Assembly: GCA_023390115.1 (NCBI GenBank)
Contig: JAEWDM010000040.1
Coordinates: forward strand, 124,001 to 188,000
Reading direction: 5' to 3'
From: Bacillota bacterium
GTDB taxonomy: Bacteria; Bacillota; Clostridia; Acetivibrionales; DSM-27016
Length of the DNA stretch: 64,000 bases
Shown here: positions 45,573-54,000 of the stretch, piece after piece
Layout: each line of letters begins with the position of its first letter
How positions within the stretch are numbered: position 1 is the first letter of the stretch
Translations under genes and position numbers: made by a program
Notes under the pieces: generated by a model
Seen by the model: only the letters and a program-made list of their open reading frames with translations
Databases searched by the model: none
Told to the model about the DNA's origin: nothing

Positions 45573-47564
45573 ATGTCTAAAAGGTTTATGAAGGTGTTTT
45601 CAGTTGTGGTCATACTGCTGTACCTTTTTTCAATAAATGGGCCGGCTGCTTATGCCAAGCCGTCGGATATATCCGGGCACTGGGCTGCCGCATCGATTGA
45701 AAATTGGCTTTCAAAAGGAGTTTTAAAGGAGCAGCCTGCAGGAAAGTTCAGACCTGATGACGCTATAAAAAGAATTGAGTTTATGGCAATGATAAACAGT
45801 ATTTTCAATTATACCGAGAAATCCGAGGACAAATTTGCAGATGTCATTGCGGGCTCGGACAATGGTGCGGAGGTTGCAAAGGCTATAGCCGCAGGCTATG
45901 TAAAGGCGGACAGAAACAATAAGATATACCCTGCGCAGTCTCTGACAAGAGTTGACGCGGTGGATATGCTTGCAAAGGTTTTTGAGCTGGAGGCAAAAAA
46001 CACATCGGCCGTGAATAAATACTCCGACCTGTCAAGAATTCCGGCGGCCAGCCGGGACGCTGTAAGCGCGTTTACCGAAAGGGGCTTTATAGCAGCGAGA
46101 ACGGACGGAAGCTTCTCTCCGTACTCTAATGTTACAAGGGCAGAGACAGCCGTTATGCTTGACAAGATTATGAGCGGGCTTTTTAATTCTTCAGGTACAT
46201 ATAAGCTTTATTGCACCAGCAATGCCGTGGTCAATACAAAGGATGTGACTCTTAAGGATACTACCGTTGACGGAGATCTATATATTACAGAGGGAGTGGG
46301 AGAGGGTGATGTCACACTTGATAATGTGACTGTAAAAGGAAGGACAATAATACGCGGCGGAGGCAGAAACAGTATTATAATAAGAAATTCCAGACTTGCC
46401 GGCTCCGTAATGGTTTCGAAGAAGGACGGGAAAATAAGGCTTGTGGCTGAGGGAATGACAACCGTGAGCACTGTGCAAATGAATTCCGGCGCCATACTGG
46501 AGGAAGACGAGCTTAAGCTCAAGGGCTTTGAAAATGTTGAGATTTTAAAGGGAGTACCATACGGACAGGAGATAAGATTTGACGGCGAATTCGGTGCGGT
46601 AAATGTATACTCCAACGGTGCAAGGCTCTTAACCGACGGCTCCATTACAAGGCTTGATATAAAAAAGGAATCCGAAAGCGTAAACATAAGAACCAGAAGC
46701 GGAATAGTAAAAGAATTGAATATTGACGGGCCAAAGACAGTGCTTACTGTGGACGGGGGGCTTGTAAACACTTTAAAGCTGGGCAGTACCGCCAAGGGCT
46801 CTGCGGTAGGTATAGCCGCCACCGCAAAGGTGTCCTCCATTTCAAACAGTGCAGGAGCGTCCGTTAAGGGGAGCTACTCTGTTTCCTCAGGCAGCTCGTC
46901 ATCGCTGTCTTTGACGGCATACGATGTTTCGGTTGCAAAGGGAAGCTCCAGGGCCTCCAATGTAAGCTCTACCTCAGGATGCATACTGAGCTATGTTTCA
47001 ATGAATCCGGAAATTGCATATGTTGACCCCGACACGGGACGCATATACGGTATTGAGGCGGGCCAGACACAGATACAGGTCACGGCGTCAAAGCAGGGCT
47101 ATGTGTCTGTATACGACCTTTTCACGGTGACTGTTACGGGAGACAGCATAGGGAGTACAGCCACAGGTTATCTTTTAATATCACCTCAGAACGGTACGGA
47201 AGGTACTGATGATGTCGACATAGCTTTAATTTACTATCCCGGGGAAGCGCTTGCCAACGGAACAGTAATATTCAGCCTGCCTTCGGGATTCAGTGCGCAA
47301 TCGGGGGATCAGGCAAAATTAAACGGAGAAGATATACCTTCAAGTCAGATATCATACAGCGGGGATGGAGCTACGGTAACTATAGCGGGGATTTATTGCT
47401 CCTATGGGGAGGCTTTGACATTTACCTTGGAAGGAAGGAGAATTCCGGCGGCGGGCAGCTATGGATTTTATGCCAGTGCTGACGCCGATGGCCCCGAAAT
47501 ATTAAGGACCCCTTCGGCGGGTACGGGGAATGAGCGTGTATATTTCACATCCGGAGAAAGCTGA
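45573..47564 (+). CDS. S-layer-homology surface protein with beta-helix and Big2-like region
   Basis: This 663-residue exported protein has a signal peptide (MSKRFMKVFSVVVILLYLF ... AAYAK), three N-terminal SLH modules (ISGHWAAASIENWL; KFADVIAGSDNGAEV; SDLSRIPAASRDAV), then a strand-repeat region resembling a right-handed beta-helix (DTTVDGDLYIT, VTLDNVTVKGRTII, SIIIRNSRLAGSV), a Big2-like fold (VSMNPEIAYVDPDTGRIYGI) and a C-terminal beta domain. It is likely a wall-bound structural protein. A GGAGG site and its own terminator make it monocistronic. Confidence 0.86.
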   Translation: MSKRFMKVFSVVVILLYLFSINGPAAYAKPSDISGHWAAASIENWLSKGVLKEQPAGKFRPDDAIKRIEFMAMINSIFNYTEKSEDKFADVIAGSDNGAEVAKAIAAGYVKADRNNKIYPAQSLTRVDAVDMLAKVFELEAKNTSAVNKYSDLSRIPAASRDAVSAFTERGFIAARTDGSFSPYSNVTRAETAVMLDKIMSGLFNSSGTYKLYCTSNAVVNTKDVTLKDTTVDGDLYITEGVGEGDVTLDNVTVKGRTIIRGGGRNSIIIRNSRLAGSVMVSKKDGKIRLVAEGMTTVSTVQMNSGAILEEDELKLKGFENVEILKGVPYGQEIRFDGEFGAVNVYSNGARLLTDGSITRLDIKKESESVNIRTRSGIVKELNIDGPKTVLTVDGGLVNTLKLGSTAKGSAVGIAATAKVSSISNSAGASVKGSYSVSSGSSSSLSLTAYDVSVAKGSSRASNVSSTSGCILSYVSMNPEIAYVDPDTGRIYGIEAGQTQIQVTASKQGYVSVYDLFTVTVTGDSIGSTATGYLLISPQNGTEGTDDVDIALIYYPGEALANGTVIFSLPSGFSAQSGDQAKLNGEDIPSSQISYSGDGATVTIAGIYCSYGEALTFTLEGRRIPAAGSYGFYASADADGPEILRTPSAGTGNERVYFTSGES

Positions 47565-47671
47565 GTCATACCTGCCATAAGGAGAGCAAATGGCTATGAA
47601 AGGCAATATTTAAGTTAGTAATATTATGACAAATAGAAGCTATCAGAAGCGTGTGCAGTAATATTGCGGGT

Positions 47672-47716
47672 AAAACCCCGGGACAGGCTGTTTTAAAGCC
47701 TGTCCCGGGGTTTTAA
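47672..47716 (+). terminator. Terminator after S-layer protein gene
   Basis: AAAACCCCGGGACAGGCT pairs with its near-perfect complement across a short TTTTA loop, and ends in TTTT. Confidence 0.88.
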
Positions 47717-47813
47717 TATATTTCAGGCGAATAAATACTTTTATGGAAAGAATACGCTTAATAAAGCCTTATAGGGCAATTAGCAGGCCAAATATATCCC
47801 ATATCTTTACTAG

Positions 47814-47858
47814 TGACAACTTAGATATGTTGACAAAGTTTTTACTTGTTGATATCAT
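47814..47858 (+). promoter_or_regulatory. opuC promoter with candidate operator
   Basis: TTGACA (47830-47835) and TATCAT (47853-47858) are exactly 17 bases apart. The imperfect palindrome TGACAAC (47814-47820), eight bases, then GTTGACA (47829-47835) covers the -35 box, a reasonable place for a repressor such as the BusR-like protein. A 65-codon frame at 47743-47940 overlaps this promoter and is not called as a gene. Confidence 0.55.
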
Positions 47859-47955
47859 TAGTTACATAGTATTTCTAATCTATCGGATCGAAAAAAATGA
47901 AAAAGACAGCATTAACCTATTTACGATGAAGCTTTTGTAGAAGAGGTGGTTTATA

Positions 47956-49083
47956 ATGGTAAAGCTGAAAAATGTGAGGAAGGTCTATAATAAAACAACG
48001 GTTATAGATAAATTGGATCTGCAGATAGACAAGGGAAAATTTGTTGTGCTGATAGGGCCCAGCGGCTGCGGTAAAACAACCACCCTTAAAATGATTAACA
48101 GGCTTATAGAGCCTACGTCCGGATCTATATTTATTGATGGAGAGGAAATTACAAAGGTAAATCCTGTTCTTTTAAGGAGAAAAATAGGTTATGTAATACA
48201 GCAGATAGGCTTGTTCCCCAATATGACAATCGCACAGAATATAGAAGTGGTTCCAAGGCTTTTAAAATGGCCTTCCGAAAAAAGAAGGAAGAGGACCGGA
48301 GAACTGCTTGAGCTGGTAGGCATGAACCCCGACGAGTATATGAACAGGTATCCGTCCGAGCTCAGCGGAGGGCAGCAGCAGCGTATAGGAGTATTGAGGG
48401 CATTGGCGGTAGAGCCTCCGCTTATCCTTATGGATGAGCCTTTTGGCGCACTGGACCCCATAACCAGAGAGACGCTTCAGGATGAGGTTAAAAAGATACA
48501 GAAAAAGCTTAATAAAACTGTCGTTTTTGTAACACACGATATGGATGAAGCACTAAAAATGGCGGACATTATAGTAATAATGAGGGATGGAAAAGTCATT
48601 CAGAGGGATTCCCCCGAGGAGCTGCTTGCAAACCCTGCAAATGATTTTGTTGCTGAATTTATAGGCAAGCACCGTTTAAAGCCCGATACCGAGCTGCAGA
48701 CTGTAGAGGATGTTATGAAGCCTAATGTTGTAACGGTTTTGAAAAGCAAGGGTACGGCAGAAAGCATATCGCTTATGAGGCAGAAGAATGTTGACTCCCT
48801 TATTGTGACAGACGAGCAGGGGAAATTGGAGGGAGCAGTCACCATTGATAAAATAAGGGAGCTGGGAAAAACAGGCAAGGACATAAGCCGGCTTGTTGAG
48901 AGTGAGGTTCCTGTGGTTAAAACGGGCGCTAAAGCAAAAACCGCTTTTGACATGCTCATTACAGGAAGGCTGGGGTTTGTCGTAGCTGTGGATGATGAAG
49001 GCAGAGTGAAGGGAATTGTGACTAAAACAAGCATGGTTAAAGCCCTGGCAGATATCGTTTGGAAAGGAAATGAAAATGGTTGA
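47956..49083 (+). CDS. opuCA: Osmoprotectant ABC transporter, ATP-binding protein with CBS domains
   Basis: This 375-residue ATPase has Walker A GPSGCGKTTTLKM, signature LSGGQQQRIGVLRAL and Walker B LILMDEPFGALDP, then two C-terminal CBS domains (VEDVMKPNVVTVLKS and VESEVPVVKTG regions) that in OpuA/OpuC ATPases sense ionic strength or c-di-AMP. It energises uptake of betaine, carnitine or choline. It is the first gene of a four-gene operon and overlaps the permease gene. Confidence 0.92.
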   Translation: MVKLKNVRKVYNKTTVIDKLDLQIDKGKFVVLIGPSGCGKTTTLKMINRLIEPTSGSIFIDGEEITKVNPVLLRRKIGYVIQQIGLFPNMTIAQNIEVVPRLLKWPSEKRRKRTGELLELVGMNPDEYMNRYPSELSGGQQQRIGVLRALAVEPPLILMDEPFGALDPITRETLQDEVKKIQKKLNKTVVFVTHDMDEALKMADIIVIMRDGKVIQRDSPEELLANPANDFVAEFIGKHRLKPDTELQTVEDVMKPNVVTVLKSKGTAESISLMRQKNVDSLIVTDEQGKLEGAVTIDKIRELGKTGKDISRLVESEVPVVKTGAKAKTAFDMLITGRLGFVVAVDDEGRVKGIVTKTSMVKALADIVWKGNENG

Positions 49084-49714
49084 ATTAATAGAATTTATGG
49101 TTAATCAAAAGCGGATGATCTTAAATGCTATGCTGCAGCACGTTTTCATATCGGTTCTGTCTGTCCTGATTGGGGCGTTAATAGCAATTCCTTTAGGGAT
49201 ATGGCTTACCAGAAGGGAAAGAATTGCAAAGCCCGTAATGGCTGCTGTGGGGATTATCCAGACAATCCCCAGCCTTGTCTTGTTCGGGCTGGCAATGCCG
49301 CTGCTGGGAATCGGGATTCAGACGGGATTGATTGTTATGGTGCTTTATTCAATACTTCCTATTTTACGTAATACCTATACGGGAATACAGGAGGTGGAGC
49401 AAAAATATGTTGAGGCGTCAAGAGGTATGGGAATGAGCAATTTTCAGATTCTTAAAAATATAGAATTGCCGCTTGCGCTGCCCGTAATAATTGCGGGAAT
49501 AAGAATATCTACGGTTTATATTATAAGCTGGGCTACAATTGCAGCGCTTATAAACGCAGGAGGTCTTGGCGACTTAATATTTACAGGGCTTCAGACCTAT
49601 AATTACAATATGATACTCTCCGGTGCCATACCCGCATGCATACTTGCCATTCTGATGGGGGCGGTTATAGGGGGCTTGCAGAAGGCTGTTACTCCAAAGG
49701 GACTTAGGAATTAG
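49076..49714 (+). CDS. opuCB: Osmoprotectant ABC transporter permease 1
   Basis: This 212-residue inner-membrane permease has five or six membrane helices and the EAA loop (YVEASRGMGMSNFQILKNIELPLALP) that docks to the ATPase. The start at 49076 overlaps opuCA by 8 bases and has better spacing to AAAGGA than 49070. It pairs with the second permease to form the channel. Confidence 0.9.
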   Translation: MVELIEFMVNQKRMILNAMLQHVFISVLSVLIGALIAIPLGIWLTRRERIAKPVMAAVGIIQTIPSLVLFGLAMPLLGIGIQTGLIVMVLYSILPILRNTYTGIQEVEQKYVEASRGMGMSNFQILKNIELPLALPVIIAGIRISTVYIISWATIAALINAGGLGDLIFTGLQTYNYNMILSGAIPACILAILMGAVIGGLQKAVTPKGLRN

Positions 49715-49728
49715 AGGGGGTGGAAAGA

Positions 49729-50337
49729 ATGTCGCAAATATTTATATCGGCGTATGAGCATCTGCGAATTACCTTTGAGGGAGTTGCCATTGCCATAATT
49801 GTAGGAGTAGCTATTGGCATTGTTATTTCACGAAATAAGGCTGTAGCGGGAGTAGTAATGTCTATAGCCGATATTATACAGACCATTCCCTCTCTTGCGC
49901 TTCTGGCTGTATTGATGATGGTATTCGGGCTGGGGAATACGCCCGCAGTTGTTGCACTGTTTATGTATTCCTTTCTTCCCATAGTAAGAAATACCTATGT
50001 TGGAATTACAGGAGTGGACAAAAGCCTGACAGAGGCCGGGACCGGTATGGGAATGACAAGGCTTCAGTTGCTGTTCAAGGTTAAAATACCTATAGCAATG
50101 CCGGTAATTTTTTCAGGTATACGCGTGGCGGTAGTAACCGCCCTGGGAGTTGCAACAATAGGTGTGTTTATAGGCTCGGGCGGCCTGGGGAATTTTATAT
50201 ACAGGGGAGTTCAGATGGGGGATGTAAAAATGATACTTTGGGGGGCAATACCTTTGTCTATACTTGCAATAGGCTTTGATGTGCTCCTTGAGCAGGGAGA
50301 GAAAAGAATGGTTAAATCCAGGACAAGGCGGTTATAA
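49729..50337 (+). CDS. opuCD: Osmoprotectant ABC transporter permease 2
   Basis: This 202-residue permease has an EAA loop (LTEAGTGMGMTRLQLLFKVKIPIAMP) and the IGSGGLGNFIYRGVQ segment. The start at 49729 follows GAGGGGG at 8-9 bases; a GTG at 49720 is rejected. It sits between the first permease gene and the binding-protein gene, so the order is ATPase, permease, permease, binding protein. Confidence 0.9.
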   Translation: MSQIFISAYEHLRITFEGVAIAIIVGVAIGIVISRNKAVAGVVMSIADIIQTIPSLALLAVLMMVFGLGNTPAVVALFMYSFLPIVRNTYVGITGVDKSLTEAGTGMGMTRLQLLFKVKIPIAMPVIFSGIRVAVVTALGVATIGVFIGSGGLGNFIYRGVQMGDVKMILWGAIPLSILAIGFDVLLEQGEKRMVKSRTRRL

Positions 50338-50359
50338 AAAGATTACGGAGGTTATATAA

Positions 50360-51265
50360 ATGAGGAAAATACTAAAAATTATATCTGGCTCATTAATTTT
50401 GGCAATATCACTGGCACTGCTTGCAGGATGCGGAGGAGCTTCGGAGGGGAAAATAGTTATAGGCTCAAAAAATTTCACGGAAAATATGGTTCTGGGAGAA
50501 ATGTTTTCACAGGTTATACAGGACAAGACAGACTTAAAGGTGGAATATAAGGAGAACCTTGGAGGTACAATGGTTTGCTTTGAGGCCATAAAAAAAGGAG
50601 ACCTTGATATTTACCCTGAATACACAGGTACAGGGCTTACGGCTCATCTTAAAATGGATGTAATTAACGATGCCGCCAAGGTGTATGATATAGTGCAGGA
50701 GGAATTCAACAAGCAGTTTGAAATAAAATGGCTGCAGCCTCTGGGATTCAATAACACCTATGCGGTTGCTGTAAAAGAGGACTATGCAAAGGAGAATAAT
50801 ATTACAAAGGTAAGTGAGCTTGTACCTTTGGCAAAGGACCTGACGTTTGGAGGAGAGCATGAGTTTTTTGACAGGCAGGACGGATATGAGGGAATGATAG
50901 AGGCCTATGGCCTGAATTTTAAGAGTGATCCTGCAAAAATGGATGTGGCTTTAAAGTATCAGGCTATTTCTCAGGGGAAAATGGATGTTACCGATGCATT
51001 CGCTACCGATGGGCAGCTTATTACTTACAAGCTTACTATATTGGAGGATGACAAAAATTTCTTTCCGCCTTATTATGCCGCACCTATTGTGAGAAATGAC
51101 ACGCTGGAAAAGTATCCTGAGCTGGAAGCGGTTCTTAATTCGTTGGCGGGCAAGATAAGCGACGAAGAAATGCAGATGATGAATTACAAAGTGGAATCCG
51201 AAAAGAAGGCCATCCGGGATGTGGCGAGGGATTTTCTGACTGAAAAAGGGTTGATTTCAAAATAA
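50360..51265 (+). CDS. opuCC: Osmoprotectant-binding lipoprotein
   Basis: This 301-residue lipoprotein has the lipobox LLAGC with Cys24 and an OpuAC-type type 2 periplasmic-binding fold: IVIGSKNFTENMVLGEMFSQ, DLDIYPEYTGTGL and later DAFATDGQL. Family members bind glycine betaine, choline or carnitine through an aromatic cage. It is the last gene of the opuC operon; a symmetric terminator separates it from the convergent busR-like gene. Confidence 0.92.
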   Translation: MRKILKIISGSLILAISLALLAGCGGASEGKIVIGSKNFTENMVLGEMFSQVIQDKTDLKVEYKENLGGTMVCFEAIKKGDLDIYPEYTGTGLTAHLKMDVINDAAKVYDIVQEEFNKQFEIKWLQPLGFNNTYAVAVKEDYAKENNITKVSELVPLAKDLTFGGEHEFFDRQDGYEGMIEAYGLNFKSDPAKMDVALKYQAISQGKMDVTDAFATDGQLITYKLTILEDDKNFFPPYYAAPIVRNDTLEKYPELEAVLNSLAGKISDEEMQMMNYKVESEKKAIRDVARDFLTEKGLISK

Positions 51266-51293
51266 GCTCACTATAACTTGATATAGTCTATAT

Positions 51294-51342
51294 AAAAAAG
51301 CGGGCCTCGCCCATGGCCCATGGTATGAGGCTTGCTTTTTAC
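51294..51342. terminator. Bidirectional terminator between opuC operon and busR-like gene
   Basis: AAAAAAGC ... CCTC ... CCATGG ... GAGG ... GCTTTTTA forms a long interrupted stem with A-runs on one side and T-runs on the other, so it can serve both convergent transcripts. Confidence 0.7.
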
Positions 51343-51965
51343 TCCTTCATAAAGCTCTTTATTCTTTCCAGTACATCCATCTGGCCTACTACTAATATAT
51401 GATCGCCCTTCTCAAACCCGAGATAGGGCCCCGGTGACAGGATTAGCTTGCCGTTTCTCCGGATTCCTATTATGGTACCGCCCGTATTTTGCCAGAATTT
51501 AGAGTCCGTAACTGTCTTGCCTATAAGATGAGAGTCGTCATCCATTTCAATTTCCAGAGGTGATATGGGGTCTGCATTTTTGAGCCTGTCCGAGTAGTCA
51601 ATAATCTTGCTTACTATGGAATTAATTTCGTGCTCAATGCTTTGCTTTTGTGCAAGCAGGCTTTTAATATCCGACCTTAAGGAGCTGATGGATTCCTTGT
51701 TCTCAAAACGCTGTATAAACTCAAAGGCATTCTGTTTTGAGTTTATGCGTATTCCGCTTCCCTGACTAACCTTTACAACCTTCATGTCCTCAAGAAGGGT
51801 AACTGCCCTTCGCACTGTTTCGGGAGAAACGTTATACTCTCCTGCCAGTGTAGATCTGCCGTATATTCTGTCCCCTTCCTTAAACTCTCCTCGGCATATC
51901 CTGCCCGCCATATCAAGCGCGATTTTTCTGTACATGGGAACATCAATATTCAATTGCCGGTCCAT
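51339..51965 (-). CDS. BusR-like GntR/RCK_C transcriptional regulator (c-di-AMP-sensing candidate)
   Basis: This 208-residue protein has a GntR winged helix (residues 10-75, EYNVSPETVRRAVTLLEDMK), a coiled coil (about 85-135) and an RCK_C/TrkA-C domain (140-208, with GTIIGIRRNGKLILSPGPYL and FEKGDHILVVGQMD). The same layout and many of the same blocks occur in BusR of Lactococcus and Streptococcus, a c-di-AMP-activated repressor of betaine uptake. It faces the opuC operon, an osmolyte importer. The start at 51965 has GGAG 6 bases upstream. Ligand and target are inferred. Confidence 0.83.
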   Translation of the reverse strand: MDRQLNIDVPMYRKIALDMAGRICRGEFKEGDRIYGRSTLAGEYNVSPETVRRAVTLLEDMKVVKVSQGSGIRINSKQNAFEFIQRFENKESISSLRSDIKSLLAQKQSIEHEINSIVSKIIDYSDRLKNADPISPLEIEMDDDSHLIGKTVTDSKFWQNTGGTIIGIRRNGKLILSPGPYLGFEKGDHILVVGQMDVLERIKSFMKE

Positions 51966-52147
51966 ACTTATCTCCATATATTTTTACTTTAAAATTTAAA
52001 AATGCTGTAATTATTTTACTACAGAAATACAGCAAATGCAAATATGAAAAGCTATTAAATAAAGAAGACCCAACAAAAATCTTTATTAATTTGAGAATTA
52101 ATATTATAATAATGCACATAAAGCTTATGCTATATAGGAGGTATGTT

Positions 52148-52894
52148 ATGTCGGGACATTCAAAATGGGCAAATATTAAACACAAAAAAGGTAAATCAGA
52201 TGCTGCGAGGGGTAAAATATTTACAAAGCTGGGCAGGGAAATAGCCATGGTGGTAAAGCAGGGAGGAGCCGACCCTGAGTCAAACTCCAAGCTTAAGGAT
52301 GTTATAGCAAAGGCCAAGGCTGCAAATATGCCCAATGACAACATTACAAGGAGCATAAAAAAGGCGGCCGGAGATACCGACGGAGAGAATTATGAAGAGA
52401 TATCCTATGAAGGGTACGGCCCGGGAGGAGTAGCTGTTATAGTAGAAGCCATGACAGATAACAGGAACAGGACAGCGGGAGATGTAAGGCATTATTTCGA
52501 TAAATTCGGAGGAAACTTAGGCCAGACAGGCTGTGTATCATATATGTTCAATAAAAAGGGCTTAATACTTATTGAGAAGACCGATAAGACCAGTGAGGAC
52601 GACTTGATGATGGAGGCTCTGGACAGCGGGGCTGAAGACTTCAATGTGGAAGAGGACTATTTCGAGGTGCTCACAGCGCCAGAGGAATTCTCTGCTGTGA
52701 GAGAGGCTTTGGAGAGCAAGGGCTATGAGTTTATAGAGGCGGGAGTGGAGATGGTACCTTCCACCATGACAAAGCTCACCGATCCCAAGCAGATTGAATT
52801 CATGGACAAGCTGATAGACAACCTGGAGGACCTGGATGACGTGCAGAATGTGTACCACAACTGGGAGCAGGATGAGGAGGAAGACGAAGAGTAG
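52148..52894 (+). CDS. YebC/PmpR-family protein
   Basis: The start at 52148 (MSGHSKWANIKHKKGKSDAA) follows AGGAGG; longer frames are rejected. This 248-residue member of the universal YebC (TACO1-type) family has KLGREIAMVVKQGG, GYGPGGVAVIVEAMTDNRNR and an acidic C-terminus. The family was described as transcription regulators, and some members are linked to translation of proline-rich stretches. Confidence 0.93.
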   Translation: MSGHSKWANIKHKKGKSDAARGKIFTKLGREIAMVVKQGGADPESNSKLKDVIAKAKAANMPNDNITRSIKKAAGDTDGENYEEISYEGYGPGGVAVIVEAMTDNRNRTAGDVRHYFDKFGGNLGQTGCVSYMFNKKGLILIEKTDKTSEDDLMMEALDSGAEDFNVEEDYFEVLTAPEEFSAVREALESKGYEFIEAGVEMVPSTMTKLTDPKQIEFMDKLIDNLEDLDDVQNVYHNWEQDEEEDEE

Positions 52895-52986
52895 GGGTTT
52901 TTATGCTGTTTTTATACTCCGGCGAGTTGTTGAAAACCAGGAAATAGGCTATAATATCCTTATTAAGGATGAATGGTGGGAAGTAT

Positions 52987-53331
52987 ATGATTACACAATC
53001 TCATATTAATGAAATAACTAATATACTTGCCCGGAAGGCAGGGCTTTTATTTGGAGACAAATTAAAGAATGTAATACTTTTCGGTTCATGTGCCCGCGGA
53101 GAGTTTTCGGATGAATCAGATTTGGATTTGATGTTTTTGATAGACATGGACCGGATGAATTTAAGTAGATATAAAAATGATATATGTAAAATTAGTTCTG
53201 ATCTGGGTATGGAATATAATATATTGATTTCGCCTGTATTACAGAATATAGATGAATTTAACAGGTTCAAGAGTGACTTGCCGTTTTTCAGGAATGTTGA
53301 GCTTGAGGGGGTCAGGATAAGCGTTCAATGA
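52987..53331 (+). CDS. MNT-type nucleotidyltransferase (HEPN/MNT pair)
   Basis: This 114-residue minimal nucleotidyltransferase has the GSCARGEFSDESDLDLMFLID motif in the GSxARG-x(5)-SDLDL form, with the catalytic carboxylates present. In HEPN/MNT toxin-antitoxin modules such a protein can AMPylate or otherwise neutralise its HEPN partner. The start at 52987 has GGTGGG upstream. The HEPN gene follows and overlaps or abuts the stop. Confidence 0.83.
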   Translation: MITQSHINEITNILARKAGLLFGDKLKNVILFGSCARGEFSDESDLDLMFLIDMDRMNLSRYKNDICKISSDLGMEYNILISPVLQNIDEFNRFKSDLPFFRNVELEGVRISVQ

Positions 53332-53737
53332 TAACGCCATTTATCTTGCAAAACACAGGATCAGCACTGCTAAGGAAGATTTGGAGACTGCGATAGACTT
53401 GCTGAATATGCAAAGATACAAAGGGGCGGCAAATAGGGCGTACTATGCCATATTTCACTCAATGCGGGCTGTACTTGCGCTAGAAGGAGCCGATTTTAAG
53501 AAACATTCAGGGGTAATTGCCTTTTTCAGACAGAATTTTATTAAAACCGGTGAATTTGATATTGTTTTTTCTGAAATTATTCAAAAAGCCAGTTTTATAA
53601 GAAATGAAAGTGATTATAGCGATTTTTATATTGCGTCAAGGGAAGAAGCGGAAGAGCAGGTTGAAGGTGCAAAAAGGTTTTTTAAAGAGGTACTCCGGTA
53701 TCTTAGAGGCAACCCGGAGTGGACAAAAGAAGTCTGA
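53328..53737 (+). CDS. HEPN-domain protein with apparent one-base defect at start
   Basis: The frame from 53339 to 53737 encodes a full HEPN domain: AIYLAKHRISTAKEDLETAI is the first helix, then GAANRAYYAIFHSMRAVLALEG. No ATG exists in that frame. An ATG at 53328 overlaps the MNT stop as ATGA but reads out of frame, and one missing base after it would restore M-D-N-A-I-Y. The only normal-type start, TTG at 53381, would lose the first helix. The Arg-x4-6-His RNase motif is absent (RNESDYSDFY). The gene is either damaged, uses an ATT start, or the sequence has an error. Confidence 0.6.
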
Positions 53738-53778
53738 TAGCCTGTAAATAGCGCCTGAAATTAGTTTTTGAAATTCAC

Positions 53779-53959
53779 AATTTGGCTTTGCATGAGGAAA
53801 ATCTTCCATAAAATTTTAATAGCATCGAAAAGATGCCTTGTGGGGAAATGTCTCTATAGCTTGTCAACAGGCACTTTTCTTAGATGCATTCCTTACGGGT
53901 CAAATAAAATTTTCTTACAGATAGTTCCTCATGCAGCCAAATTATAATTTGGCAGTTTT
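53779..53959 (+). ncRNA. Structured non-coding stretch closed by an 18-bp inverted repeat
   Basis: AATTTGGC-TTT-GCATGAGGAA (53779-53799) pairs with TTCCTCATGC-A-GCCAAATT (53925-53943), enclosing about 125 bases with an inner GCATC/GATGC hairpin. The right arm is also half of a perfect palindrome, GCCAAATTATAATTTGGC (53936-53953), followed by AGTTTTT. The same bases can thus form a long-range stem or a terminator-like hairpin. No gene is seen in 53738-54081. It may be a regulatory RNA or a MITE-like element. Confidence 0.45.
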
Positions 53960-53967
53960 TACACCCC

Positions 53968-53995
53968 TTGCCGCAATCCAGGAAAATGATATAAT
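53968..53995 (+). promoter_or_regulatory. Candidate promoter before pseudoknot RNA
   Basis: TTGCCG (53968-53973) and a perfect TATAAT (53990-53995) are 16 bases apart. Transcription would start at about 54001-54003. Confidence 0.45.
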
Positions 53996-54000
53996 AAAAG

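Noticed and set aside
46208..46840. 210-codon minus-strand frame
   Set aside because: Antisense to the S-layer gene; its Ser/Thr/Pro-rich translation mirrors the coding strand composition.
47743..47940. 65-codon plus-strand frame before opuCA
   Set aside because: It lacks a ribosome site and spans a consensus TTGACA-N17-TATCAT promoter, so it is more likely leader DNA.
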